Shown one piece after another: positions 21,447-31,811 of a stretch of 64,000 nt of DNA. The position numbers were made by a program, and so were the translations under genes. Position 1 is the stretch's first letter. Every line of letters starts with the position of its first letter. The stretch comes from Diatrype stigma. Taxonomy: Eukaryota > Ascomycota > Sordariomycetes > Xylariales > Diatrypaceae. Location: contig JAKJXP020000002.1 in NCBI GenBank assembly GCA_022225965.2, positions 310,001-374,000 on the forward strand, in the 5' to 3' direction. The notes under the pieces were generated by a model, which was given only the letters and a program-made list of their open reading frames with translations, was not told the origin of the DNA and ran no database searches.

Positions 21447-24434
21447 TCACATGCATGCCATCGCGCCCACTTCCTCTGCACCCTCTCCGTATCCGTCATC
21501 CTCCATCTCGTCTTCCTCGTCTTCATCCATGAAGCCCAGCCCGCTATCGTATCTCCGCCGCCTGGACCGTTTCTTCACCGGCTGCTGCTGCTGCTGCCGC
21601 AGATAGCTCTTCATCGCCGGATTGTGCGTAGGCGTTGCAGGCAGCGCCAGCATCGCGTTAACGCCGCCCGGCTGCACCGCCCGCGACGCCGACAACAGCG
21701 ACGACGCGAGGTCGAGGTCCGCCGCAGCGTCGGTCTCGTCGTTTTCGTCGTCGCAGTCGCAGTCGCAGTCGTAGTCGTCCTCCTCTGCCTCTTCCTCTAC
21801 CTCTTCCACATCATGCACATCCTCGCGAGGTGCGTCCTTACGAGGCGTCGTGATGGTAGAAGTAGAAGCAGAAGGAGTAGTCGTAGTGGTAGTAGCAGAA
21901 GCGATCGTCGTAGTCGCCGTCGCCGAACCCGCCAGCATATCCGTGCTCATGCGCACGACGCGCTCGAGCTCCATGCGCAGCGCGTCGACGACCTCGCGCG
22001 CGCGCGCCCGGCCGTCGTCCGCCCGGCCCGCCAGGTTCTGGTTCTCGCTCCGCAGGTCCCGCACCACCGCCGCCGCGGCCCGCGCCTCGGCCGACGCCGC
22101 CGCGTGCTCCCGCAGCAGCGCCGGCATCTGCTCCTCCAGCACCTGCGCGTTGGCCAGCGCCTCGGCCAGCTGGCCCTCGAGGTCCGCCCGCACCTGCGCC
22201 GCCTCCGCCCGCGCCGCGTCGACCTCGACCTGTAGCGCGCACTGGGCCTCGCGACCCTCGGCGCGCGCCTGGGCCGCCTCCGCCCGGACCTGGGCCGCCT
22301 CCGCGCGGGCGGCATCGACCTCGACCTGCAAGGCGCACTCGGCCTCGCGGCCCTCGGCCTCGAGGCGCTCGGCCAGGGCCTCCAGCTCCGCCACATCGCG
22401 GCGGTAGTCGGCCAGCGCGCCCTTGCAGCGGTCGAGCCCGACCTCGAGGTCCTCGACACGGGCGTCGCGGTCCGCGAGCGCGGCGCGCGCCTCGCGCAGG
22501 TCGGCCTGCAGCTTGTCGCCGGCGTCGACGCGCGCGCGCAGCTGCTGGCGCAGCGACTGCTCCTGCGCGTGGTACTCGTCGATGGCGGCGTCGTCGTCGC
22601 GGCTCTTGCGCCCGAGCGCCCGCAGCCGCGACACCGCGACGTCGAGCACCTCGGCGCCGTGCGAGGCCAGCGGCAGCGCCAGCTCGCCGGGCGCCAGGTA
22701 CTCGAGCTCCAGGCGCGCCGCGCGGAAGGCCGCCGCGAGCGAGGCCACCACCTCGCCGCCGTCGGCGCCGGGGAAGCCGAGCCCGAGGAGCGAGACGTTG
22801 AGGTCTTGTAGCGCGGCGGTGCGGTCCGAGAGGTTCTGGAGGAGCGTGTCGAGGTGGCTTTCGATGCTGGCTTCTTTTTGCTTTTCTTGTTCTTGCTCGT
22901 TTCTGTTCTCTGCATGTTCTTGTGTTTTGTTTTCCCCTGTGGGTGGAGAGGAAGAAGCTATTGCGGCGTGGATCTTGCTGGAAAGGCGTGTCTTGAGGGC
23001 TTCGTGGGATTCGAGGGTCTCGGTCAACTTGGTCAGCTCCTGGCGCAGGGCATCTAGTTCTGTTTCGAGTGCCTGCCTCTCGGGGTCGGGGAGGGCGGCT
23101 TGAACTGATATATCGGACGACTGTGTGGTTGCTTGGACGGATGCATGGGATGTCGCGCTCGATGCCTGGACTCCGATATGTGACGATGAGGTGGTTGCTT
23201 GAACTCCCGCGTGGGTTGACGGCGTGCCGGTGGTTTGCATCCCCATATGGGATGATGGGTTCGACACTTGGACCCCCATGTGGGAGGAGGGGTTTGATAC
23301 TTGGATGCCCATATGGGACGATGGATTCGTTACTTGAACTCCCATATGGCTCGAGGGGTTCGATACTTGAACTCCCATGTGAGTTGATGGATTTGATACT
23401 TGAACACCCATATGCGATGACGGATTCGACACTTGAACACCCATATGAGTTGATGGATTCGATACTTGTACTCCTATATTCGAAGATGGGGTAACTAGAC
23501 CCTTATTTTGGTAAGAGAACGGCGTCGTAGGAATAGCTGGGCTTGTGGATGGCGGCGTGGGGAACGCACCCATGGCTGCGACGCTTGCCGCCCGCGAAGG
23601 CGTGCTGCACGCGAGGTCTTCCATGCTGGAGTCGCCGAAGCCGCCGACGCTGGAGCCCTCGAAGCCCTCGTCATCCACGTTGTGGCTGTAGTCGTCCGAG
23701 AACGGGTCCTGCGCGGCCAGCGTCCACTCCTCGTTGTCGTCCGACTCCATGTCCTCGTCGCCCCCCTCGGACTTGGCCCTCTCGCTCAGCGCGCCCCGCA
23801 GGGACTCGAGCTCAAGCTCGAGCTGCATGATCCGGTCCGTGTCCTGGCTCAGGATCGTGCTGTCCCGGAGCCGCTCGATCTCCTCGTCCTTCCGGGCCAG
23901 TTGGTCCCGCAGCCGCTGCAGCTCCGCCTTCTTGTCCGCATCCCGCTGCCGCTTCTCCGCGTCGATGCTGTTCATCTCCTCGCTCAGCCCGTTGCGCCGG
24001 ATCCGACGCTTCATCCGATCGTCGAGCACCTGCCGGAGCGAGGCGAAATGGATTATGCTGCTGGTCGGGGTGGACTTCCCGTCCATATCGTCGCTGTTGT
24101 CGAGGTCTGCCGCGTTTTGGACCCGGCGGAGTGGTGTCGTCGAGGTACGTCTGCGTTTGGGCGACGGCGCGACCCCCAGCGAGGACCGGCGGACCATCGG
24201 GGTGAGCCCGGTCGAGGATGCATTGTGTTTTTGCTGTTGCTGCTGTTGCTCGGTTTGTGGCCCTGCGTCGGAGAAGCGGACTCTCTTCTTCGAAGTCCTC
24301 GCTTTGTTATCTGCTGTTGTCGTCTTCGTTCCGTTGGTTACATCGCCTTCTTTTCTTCTGCTAGCAACGGCCCTGCCAAGACTCCTCCTCGGCGTCCGTC
24401 GCTGCGCAATGGGACGATCATCTGAAGCACCCAT
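21447..24434 (-). CDS. Large coiled-coil protein with 11-residue GVQVS repeat array
   Basis: An intronless 995-residue protein from the ATG at 24434; an in-frame ATG at 24518 would add 28 residues. Order: a basic N-terminus with NLS-like KKRVRF, a conserved-looking block SLRQVLDDRMKRRIRRNG, a coiled coil near residues 180-240, an acidic patch and a 12-copy repeat of G(V/I)QVSNPS(S/T)HM (about 321-446). Then come a second coiled coil with a block LGLGFPGADGGEVVASLAAA, and long Ala/Glu/Arg-rich helices. These include a direct duplication of about 32 residues (EGREAECALQVEVDAARAEA and a near copy). It ends acidic with a basic KKRSRRRR cluster. No catalytic domain is visible. A structural or scaffold role, perhaps nuclear or cytoskeletal, is inferred. 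The upstream extension is disfavoured because it reads like leader sequence. Confidence 0.88.
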   Translation of the reverse strand: MGASDDRPIAQRRTPRRSLGRAVASRRKEGDVTNGTKTTTADNKARTSKKRVRFSDAGPQTEQQQQQQKHNASSTGLTPMVRRSSLGVAPSPKRRRTSTTPLRRVQNAADLDNSDDMDGKSTPTSSIIHFASLRQVLDDRMKRRIRRNGLSEEMNSIDAEKRQRDADKKAELQRLRDQLARKDEEIERLRDSTILSQDTDRIMQLELELESLRGALSERAKSEGGDEDMESDDNEEWTLAAQDPFSDDYSHNVDDEGFEGSSVGGFGDSSMEDLACSTPSRAASVAAMGAFPTPPSTSPAIPTTPFSYQNKGLVTPSSNIGVQVSNPSTHMGVQVSNPSSHMGVQVSNPSTHMGVQVSNPSSHMGVQVTNPSSHMGIQVSNPSSHMGVQVSNPSSHMGMQTTGTPSTHAGVQATTSSSHIGVQASSATSHASVQATTQSSDISVQAALPDPERQALETELDALRQELTKLTETLESHEALKTRLSSKIHAAIASSSPPTGENKTQEHAENRNEQEQEKQKEASIESHLDTLLQNLSDRTAALQDLNVSLLGLGFPGADGGEVVASLAAAFRAARLELEYLAPGELALPLASHGAEVLDVAVSRLRALGRKSRDDDAAIDEYHAQEQSLRQQLRARVDAGDKLQADLREARAALADRDARVEDLEVGLDRCKGALADYRRDVAELEALAERLEAEGREAECALQVEVDAARAEAAQVRAEAAQARAEGREAQCALQVEVDAARAEAAQVRADLEGQLAEALANAQVLEEQMPALLREHAAASAEARAAAAVVRDLRSENQNLAGRADDGRARAREVVDALRMELERVVRMSTDMLAGSATATTTIASATTTTTTPSASTSTITTPRKDAPREDVHDVEEVEEEAEEDDYDCDCDCDDENDETDAAADLDLASSLLSASRAVQPGGVNAMLALPATPTHNPAMKSYLRQQQQQPVKKRSRRRRYDSGLGFMDEDEEDEMEDDGYGEGAEEVGAMACM
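23097..23474 (-). repeat. 33-bp coding minisatellite, 12 copies
   Basis: In-frame 33-bp units encode G(V/I)QVSNPS(S/T)HM. The first seven copies are nearly identical and the last five diverge (GMQTTGTPSTHA, GVQATTSSSHI, GVQASSATSHA, SVQATTQSSDI, SVQA). Codon use varies between units while the peptide is kept, which suggests selection on the protein. Confidence 0.9.
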
Positions 24435-27400
24435 GTTCGTGGTGTGCCGTTGAGCATAGGTGAAGCCAACGAAAAGCAATATCCTAATATCTAGCAAAGA
24501 GTTCCAATTCCCTAACATCCATGAGAGAACGTGGGTTTTGGCCCCAATTTCACCAGCAGGGGGAGGAGGGGGGAACGGAATTAGTTTGCACCGCCGTCAG
24601 GGTAAACAAACCCGGGTCGATGTGGTGATGCCCAAACAGGTACGAAGCGTTATGAGCTGGCTTATCGGTTTATTGACACATTTCCTATCGTGGTCTAGCA
24701 CCTACATAAGAGCGCCTTACCCTGCCTTACCTGGAACTGGGCAGCCAATTAGTGGAGGCGCACAGCGGCGTGACAGGGATCAGGTATGACTTGTCCCAGG
24801 AGCTAAATTTCTTTCCAGGATCCATCCGTCAGTCAGGTCGGTGGCTGGGCGGTGAAGAGAAAACACTTAAGAAACACTTAAGCATGAAGGTGGCAAAGAA
24901 GGTGGGAGGAAAATGCGCGTGCCTTACATCAGATTATATAGATCTCGATATCAGACATTTCTTGGTATATGGAGTATGGGTATCACTAACTGTAGTTATA
25001 CAAGTCTGAGAGCGGAGACTAAATTGACACTGGAGTCGGTCGTGTTGATCTTCCCCTATCTTTCCGTCCCACGAAAAACTGATCGAGAAAAACATAACTT
25101 ACAGATATTTCATAATGACCTAAATGAGTATCGCGCACAACCGCATCCCTTCTGCCTGTTCCGTGGCCTTATTCCAGAGACCTATCCTCCACCTGAACAA
25201 AGAGCCCGTAAGGTGCATTCTCTGGATTCTCATTTGCGGACACGGCACAGCCCTCTCAAACTTGGGCTCGAGTGGGCCGCAATGTACACGTGTAAGTCCG
25301 TGCTTAGACTGCCTACCAATCGTGCCATTACCTACGGATTTGTGGAGTTCTTGTTAATGCCATCATCACCTCGCATCCTCATTCATGCTCAATAAATAAT
25401 CATGACGCCGAATCGCTGCCAACAACGGTCAACTGCGCTGTTCGACTTACATAGGTGTGGCGGGATTCTTACCAAGTGAGGATGCAGTTAGCCGTTTGGT
25501 GGCAAGGCAACTTACACCTCATTACGGCAGGATTCGTGGTCAAATTGCCTCTGCCCTAACAATGGATCCGAAGCACTTCAGGGAACTCGGTACACCTAGG
25601 CCCCTTGCATGTCCATCTGACGATACGCCGGGCATGCGCTGGGTATTTTGAAGAGATCGGGCGTTCCGGTGGCGTTTAGGGCAGCGACCGAGAGACAAGC
25701 AATTCTAGTTGATGACGAGTGCAAACCGAGAATGAGGAAAAGTTCCAGCCAACGGAAGGATATCCGGGCGAATGTCGTTTCACGGTTAGCTAGTGTGACG
25801 GCATGATAGGTCGATACAACCGCGTTTCCTCCTATAGGCTGGTTGGTGATTGCCAATGCTCTATGCCTGCTCACTTTCACAATCAGAGCCAAATAGCGTC
25901 GCTTCAGTCGCAGAGAAAACCGCGAAAGTCGCGTACATTTGAAGGTCAAGTGATGGACCGTCTCATGCGCCATGACGAGATAGGGGAAGACAAATGGTGA
26001 AAACGCCATCTATCGCAGGAGGTACTTTGCCAGGCCCCTCGAACTCGCCGTATAGATATGAAGAAAGGCTCATCATCTAGCAGCCAGGGCAAGAGAAGAG
26101 CCACTGGCAGCAGCTCACAATAAAACAGCCACTCCTATGAGCAGCGGTAGGGGGGCATTCATCCATCCAGTAATGGTAGACGAAAGGGGCATTCAATACT
26201 CAACGTGTGAAAGCAGGACCGAGGAACGAACAGCTGGGGTAAGAGAATATATCAATATCTTCTAGAACATCACCGTCCCTTGTTTGATTTCGAGCTACTA
26301 CTATGTAATCCGGCACTAACGTCGGCGTGCGAATTTCCGCTACTCGGCACGCTTATGTGCCGTCGAGAGCCGAGAAATGATATATCGCATCCTGCGTGCG
26401 GCGTAAACAGCAGCCATGTGGCTAGGTACCCGATTTCGAAGCTAGCGGTAGGGGTCCCAGAGCCACTTTCTCGACTATTGGACAATTCTCAGAACTCAAA
26501 AGATTGATTGGCTGTATAGATAGATCTTGAAGATCTACATGCATACGCAGACTGATGATGGCTAGTAGAATAGCGCTCAGTGCGAAGACTAGTTGATTAT
26601 TGAGCAACTAAAGGACGAGGAGAGGCCATCCCCTCATCTGCTAATGTGATATATGACATACGTCGTAGTTGAGGCCGAGACAGTCAATACTGACCCAGAA
26701 ACAATAAGGACTCGCCAATATTCATGCGAGTTTCTTCATGTTGTTGGCAGTTGCATGCAGGATTTGCATAGCAATATTATCTATCTTCTTGACTTCGTTC
26801 ATTTCGTACTTGGTCTGGCGTACCTTCTGACCAATGCAGGTTCCGTATAGGAAATAAGTTGGGTCACACCACCAAACGCTCGAGTCTCTGGTGTTTTCAG
26901 TTCTGCCACTGAAATTAATCCAAGGCCGGCTCACTTACCTAATGCTGTCCAACGAGCTCGGATTCGCATGCCACATCGGCTTATACAGCCGACGGGCAAT
27001 ATGTAGTATATAGGTACGGGTACAGGTAACTAGATGGTAGCCAGTATGTCTTACAACTTGGAAGTCCCGGCTCCACTCGTTTAGAAATCTTCATAATTTT
27101 ATTGGCAATTGAGCTCGTTCGCAACTTACCGGGCTAATTAACGAGACGATAATATTGTATCACCACCTAGCTACTGTCAGTTGATGTTGAAAAGAAACCG
27201 TTAGCAGTGGAGGCATTGATTGCAGGTGGAGGCCGGGCCGGTGGGGTTGCGTCCTCATGTCGTATAGCGTAGGTGATATAGCGTATGGGATCTACCATAT
27301 GTACCTATACTATAGCAGTCTGAGCAGGGCAGTACGGTAATGCCTGACAGCCCTGGCAAGTAGGCCATCGACCGGGGTACAATCCTCGCCATTTGATCCT

Positions 27401-27637
27401 TCCGATAACAACCTACTTAAGTGAACAGAAGTTGTCAGCAGCGAGAGTGTGCAGGCGTGCTTTGACGCCATGTCACTGTCTACAGCACCATCAGGTAGCG
27501 ACTTACATAGAGAGGTACGTGCATACATACACCAGTGACATACACGCCTCTCATTTTTAATCAATTGCTTCCTTCTCACTTCTGGTCGGTCGGTCGGCTG
27601 TTCTGCCATCTCAACACCATCCGAGTCAGAATTAATT
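24435..27637. other. Long intergenic region, no gene called
   Basis: About 3.2 kb. A minus-strand frame at 25596-26009 (about 137 codons) and several shorter frames lack motifs, splice logic or codon bias. The interval serves as the divergent upstream region of the coiled-coil gene and the methyltransferase. Confidence 0.4.
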
Positions 27638-29507
27638 ATGGCCGAGACTCCCACGGAGAGGGCGACCGACAACGCGCCCGAGCCGGTAGCCGAATCTTCC
27701 GATACGACGGAGCTTCGCGCCAATACACAGATCACCGCGGGAGCTCCCGTCATTGTAGCGGCCCCCCAAGAAGTGGGTGAAACTACGCTCCTTAGTCTGC
27801 CTCATGGTCCTACACCAGATCCTGTGCGATGACACCTATACTTGCTATGCCTGCCTACATCTACACCCGGCCTACACCACCGTGCTACCTACCTGGGTAG
27901 TCTATCCAATTATGCATGCAGGCGTGATGTGAAACGAACGAAGGCTTATGGTTTCCTTGATGTGCTTCACAGGGCGACGACGACGACAACGAGCAGGATG
28001 ATGCAGACTCCGCCATCGGCGATGACAGGTACGACCATTCTCTTATATCTATCTATATTGTGGCTTTCCGATCGGTATGCTTGGCATAGGACCACGATCA
28101 CCCTTATGGCCAACGCCCCCCAGTAAATGCTACCCAGCATCATCCTTGCATGGTATTGACGCGTTCGCGCCGGTAGTGTCAGCTCGACTGCATCGCTGTC
28201 TTCCAGTATCATGGAGTACCGCCTGCTTCATGGTCGAACTTTCCATAGCGCGAAACATGAGACGGAGTATTGGGGGCCCAATGATGATCGCCAATGCGAG
28301 TCGATGGACATCAAGTACGTTACGCAACCGATTCAGTCGCCTGGGAGAGATGCTTATGAGTTCATCTGCAGCCATCATTTCCTGACGCTTAGCATCGATG
28401 GAAAGCTGCACTTAGCGCCACTGAAGGATGATATCGAAGTAAGAAGATGCCGTCGTACACGGATCCCTGACGTGGTTTGATAAACTAACGGCAGTGTGAA
28501 GAAAGTTCTAGACGTAGGCACTGGCACAGGTATGCGCTCATCAATCTCAGTGTTCACTCTTCATGACAGCTAATCCCTTTCGTTAGGACTATGGGCTATG
28601 TAGGTGATGCCCTTCATTCCCTCACCACCGTGACCCTGTGCTTTATGCCTAATACTTGATGTAGTGACTTCGCAGATACTCACCCCGACACTGAGGTGAT
28701 TGGTACAGACATCTCTCCGATCCAGCCTGTTTGGTGTCCCCCGAACTTGACCTTTGAGATCGACGACGTGATGCAGGACTGGACCTTTGCGCCCAACACA
28801 TTCGACTATATTCACATTCGCTACATGCTGGGCTCCATTCAGGACTGGCCCAGGCTGTTCAAGCAGGCCTACAGAGCACTCAAGCCTGGAGGCTACGTGG
28901 AAAGCTACGAATCGGAGCCGCATTACATGAGCGATGACGACACCGTCAAGCCGGACTCCGCCATGGCAACCTGGACCAAGCTATTCGCAGAAGGCGGGAG
29001 GAAGCTCGGCAGACCTTTTACCATCTTAAGCGATGACCTGCAACGAAAAGGAATAGAAGAGGCAGGGTTCGTTGATATCGAAGTGACGAATAACAAGGTA
29101 GGCTGCGCAACAGCAATTGGCCACGTACCGGCCATGTGCTGACCAAATCAACTAACTGGTCCGCAGGCTCCGATAGGGGGGTGGGCCCAAGACCCGAAGC
29201 TGCAGGAGATTGGACAGTATGCTCAACTCGCTCTCGAGCAAGATTTAGAAGGTAACGACCGAAACGTTCCGAATCGCACCCCCTGACTGAATAAAAACTG
29301 GACTAGAAAGCTTTGGACTATTGACAGCAGCTTACCACCATCCTAGGTTACGTCACGTTTATGTGGAATACGGTGATGCAGTGGTCGAGAGACGAGATGC
29401 AGTTGATGCTGGTCCAGTTCCGGAAAGAACTACGTGCCAAGAACATACATCCGTACGTACCACAGCGCATAGTGGTCGCACGCAAGCCGGAAAAGAAGAA
29501 GACGTAA
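27638..29507 (+). CDS. LaeA-like SAM-dependent methyltransferase
   Basis: A 371-residue class I methyltransferase from nine exons: 27638-27772, 27973-28028, 28177-28314, 28372-28438, 28502-28529, 28587-28599, 28665-29097, 29167-29251, 29347-29507. Phases close throughout. After an acidic disordered N-terminus it shows the block typical of fungal LaeA-like enzymes: SSSIMEYRLLHGRTFH and EYWGPNDDRQ. SAM-binding motif I is VLDVGTGTGLWAIDFAD, assembled across three exons including a 13-base micro-exon. Then follow VIGTDISPIQP, DYIHIRYMLGSIQDW and LKPGGYVESYE. The C-terminus (MWNTVMQWSRDEM, ending ARKPEKKKT) matches the family. The substrate is unknown; relatives are very numerous in Pezizomycotina and not all act like LaeA. 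The fourth intron must end at GTGAAG, not at the nearby GGCAG, to keep frame. Confidence 0.93.
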
Positions 29508-30244
29508 GGCGTCCACGCCTGCTGTGCGGTTCAGCCGTGTAGGGTTAATTAGATGTATATTCCAAATATGTCTAGGATATAAATTGTGTATATAGGAGCA
29601 CAGCTCGTTACGGTCGTTTTGTTTGAGCTGCACACATTTTGGATATATTTGGTCGTCATATAGGGTACTCAGCGCAATCATTTATGCTCGCTAGGTTTGG
29701 AATTGTCCCGTCACACCATCGTTAAGAATTCGAAGATAGACGATAGACAACCATGCTCCATCCGTAAGCTGTTCGAGACAATTTATCTAATGATGGGCCC
29801 GTTCGCCTACAAGAGGATCAGATCCCTCTTAGTTGATATTAGTCATATAATTATATTACGGCTTCTCTCACTTAGAGCAGCCTCTCGGTTCCGGAAAGGG
29901 GGCTTGGGGGCAAAGTGCGACTAGTAACAACGCAACGATGATGCCGAAGCTCTTGGCCACAAGATCAGCAATGCGCACTGCAAGATCCCGAATATGATAG
30001 GTACTATGATGCGAATACGTCGAAACTCTTGCTTCATTACCATATGCTGTTCGTGTATACGACCACGACAAAGAAATACCATGGGGTGGGGGGTTGCAAT
30101 ATCTTCCAATCTGTTATGCCCTGGGCCGCATCCTTATGGATCACCACCGTCCGCCATCACTACACGGGCCTATTTCTTCAGCCCCTCACCATCTCCACCT
30201 CCGAATCCGACAACTAATCTCCCAACGGGATAGTCTGAACGGCT
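29508..30244. other. Intergenic between convergent genes
   Basis: No coding signal; 3' regions of the methyltransferase and of the minus-strand Ser/Thr-rich gene. Confidence 0.5.
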
Positions 30245-31811
30245 TCAATGGTACAAGAACATACCACCGTCCCCATTCCCATCCCCGTCTTCGTCTGCAT
30301 TATCATCACCATCCCCATCCTCATCCCCGTCCCCATCCCCGTCATCCCCACCATCATCAGCATCAGCATCGCCATCGTCGTCATCACCATCCTCCGACAC
30401 ATCGCCATCATCAGGCTCGCCATCATCCGAGCCCCCTGGCACCGCCAATGTACTGACAATTGGGAAGTAGGTATCGGTGGTGTCGTCGGTGATGGTCGGC
30501 TCCGGCGCCAACGTGATGGTAGTGGGCCTCGTGTGCCTGTGCCTCGACGAAGACGACGTAGTCGTCTCGCAGTCTTCGGTGGACGTGCCCGCGAGCTCGG
30601 TCGAGAAGGGCGGGGACTCGGTGATGCTGCAGTAGAAGTCCCACCACTCGCAGGAGGACGAGGGGTAGGCGCTGGTGAAGTGCGTCAGGGTCCGCGAGCG
30701 CGTCGTCCCGTGGCGGCGCGAGGACGACGTCGTGGTGCGGGTGCGCGTGCGGGTGCGCGTGCTGGTGCTGGTGGGCTCAGGGCACCACCACCAGTTGAAG
30801 ATGTCGCAATCGTCGTCCGGGTCCGGCGCCACGGTCGGGTCCGCCGGGAAGGGGTCCGGGACGACCGTCCGGTCGCCGTCGTCGTCGGTGGTGGTCGTGT
30901 CGGGCGGCACGTGCGTGTAGGTGTGCAGACGCGTATGGCTCCGCGTGGTGGTGGTGCGGGTGCGGGTGCGGGTCCGGCTGCTTCGCCGGCTGCGGCTGGA
31001 AGACGAGGTCGTCGACGTGGTGTCGCACCACCAGTACGAGCACGTGTCCGTGTCCGGGTCGAAAGAGGTCGTCAGCGTCAGGGTGGGCAGGCTGGTGACG
31101 ATAGGAGGGGGGAGCTCGGTCAGCGACAGCGTCGAGGAAGAGGAAGACGACGACAGGTTCAGCGACGTGAAGGAGATGGTGGGCAGCCACGGGAACGGCG
31201 GGGAGGTCGAGCTGTTGTCCCACAGCGTGCTCGTCAGCGAGTACGAGGTCGAGCCCCGCCGCGTCGACAGCGTCCGCGTGGTCACCTTGGGCGTCGGGAC
31301 CGGGAAGGCCGTCGCGGACCCCGAGAACGAGAACGAGGCCGAGGGCCGCGGCCGCGGTCCCGTGCCCGAGGACGCCGAGCAGTAGGGGTAGTCCGGGCAG
31401 TAGGGGACGGAGGACACGGCCGAGGTGTGCAGGGGCGGGGTGATGGTCTGCCGGTAGATCGACTCGCTGAACGAGAGCAGATCCGTCACGGTCTTGGTGG
31501 ACGTCAGGCACGTCTCGGTCGACTCGTCGCCGATGCCGTGGTGGCATATCTCCTCGACGTACGAGTGCGTGGTGTAGATGGGGATGATGGAGGTCAACGT
31601 ATTCTAGGTTCAAGGGGTCGGCCAGTGTCAGTGTGGTGGTGGATGTATCTCTCGCTCAAGTGCGAACGGACTTCTGACTTACGACACTACCAGTAGGGAA
31701 CGGTCTTGACGATACCGATACAGCATCGGTGGACATCTTCCAGCTCGAGAAGCCGGTAGGCGTCGCCGTCGGCGAGGGAAAAGACCTCGTCGACGATGAA
31801 GTATTACCCAT
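30245..31811 (-). CDS. Ser/Thr-rich protein with Asp-Gly tail, unknown function
   Basis: About 496 residues from two exons (31811-31683 and 31603-30245), with a GTAAGT...CCTAG intron in phase 0. The sequence is dominated by Ser, Thr and Pro, with alternating TRTRTRT runs in two places and clustered aromatic/Cys segments (CSYWWCD, FNWWWCPEP, CEWWDFYC). These may be short disulfide-linked knots in an otherwise extended, mucin-like chain. The C-terminal 70 or so residues are almost pure Asp/Gly/Ala/Glu. No signal peptide follows the chosen ATG, so an unseen 5' exon may supply one; otherwise the cell-wall-like composition is hard to explain. The antisense strand is also open over most of this length, a by-product of the repeated GTC/GAC codons. 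Confidence 0.68.

Noticed and set aside
24435..24518. N-terminal extension of the coiled-coil protein from the ATG at 24518
   Set aside because: The extra 28 residues read like untranslated leader and differ in character from the basic, disordered start at 24434; kept only as an alternative.
25596..26009. 137-codon minus-strand open frame
   Set aside because: No recognisable motif, unusual composition and no supporting promoter or splice signals.
30248..31696. 482-codon plus-strand frame antisense to the Ser/Thr-rich gene
   Set aside because: It arises from GTC/GAC-type codon repeats on the opposite strand. The minus-strand model has an ATG, an intron that closes in phase and protein-like Cys/Trp clusters.
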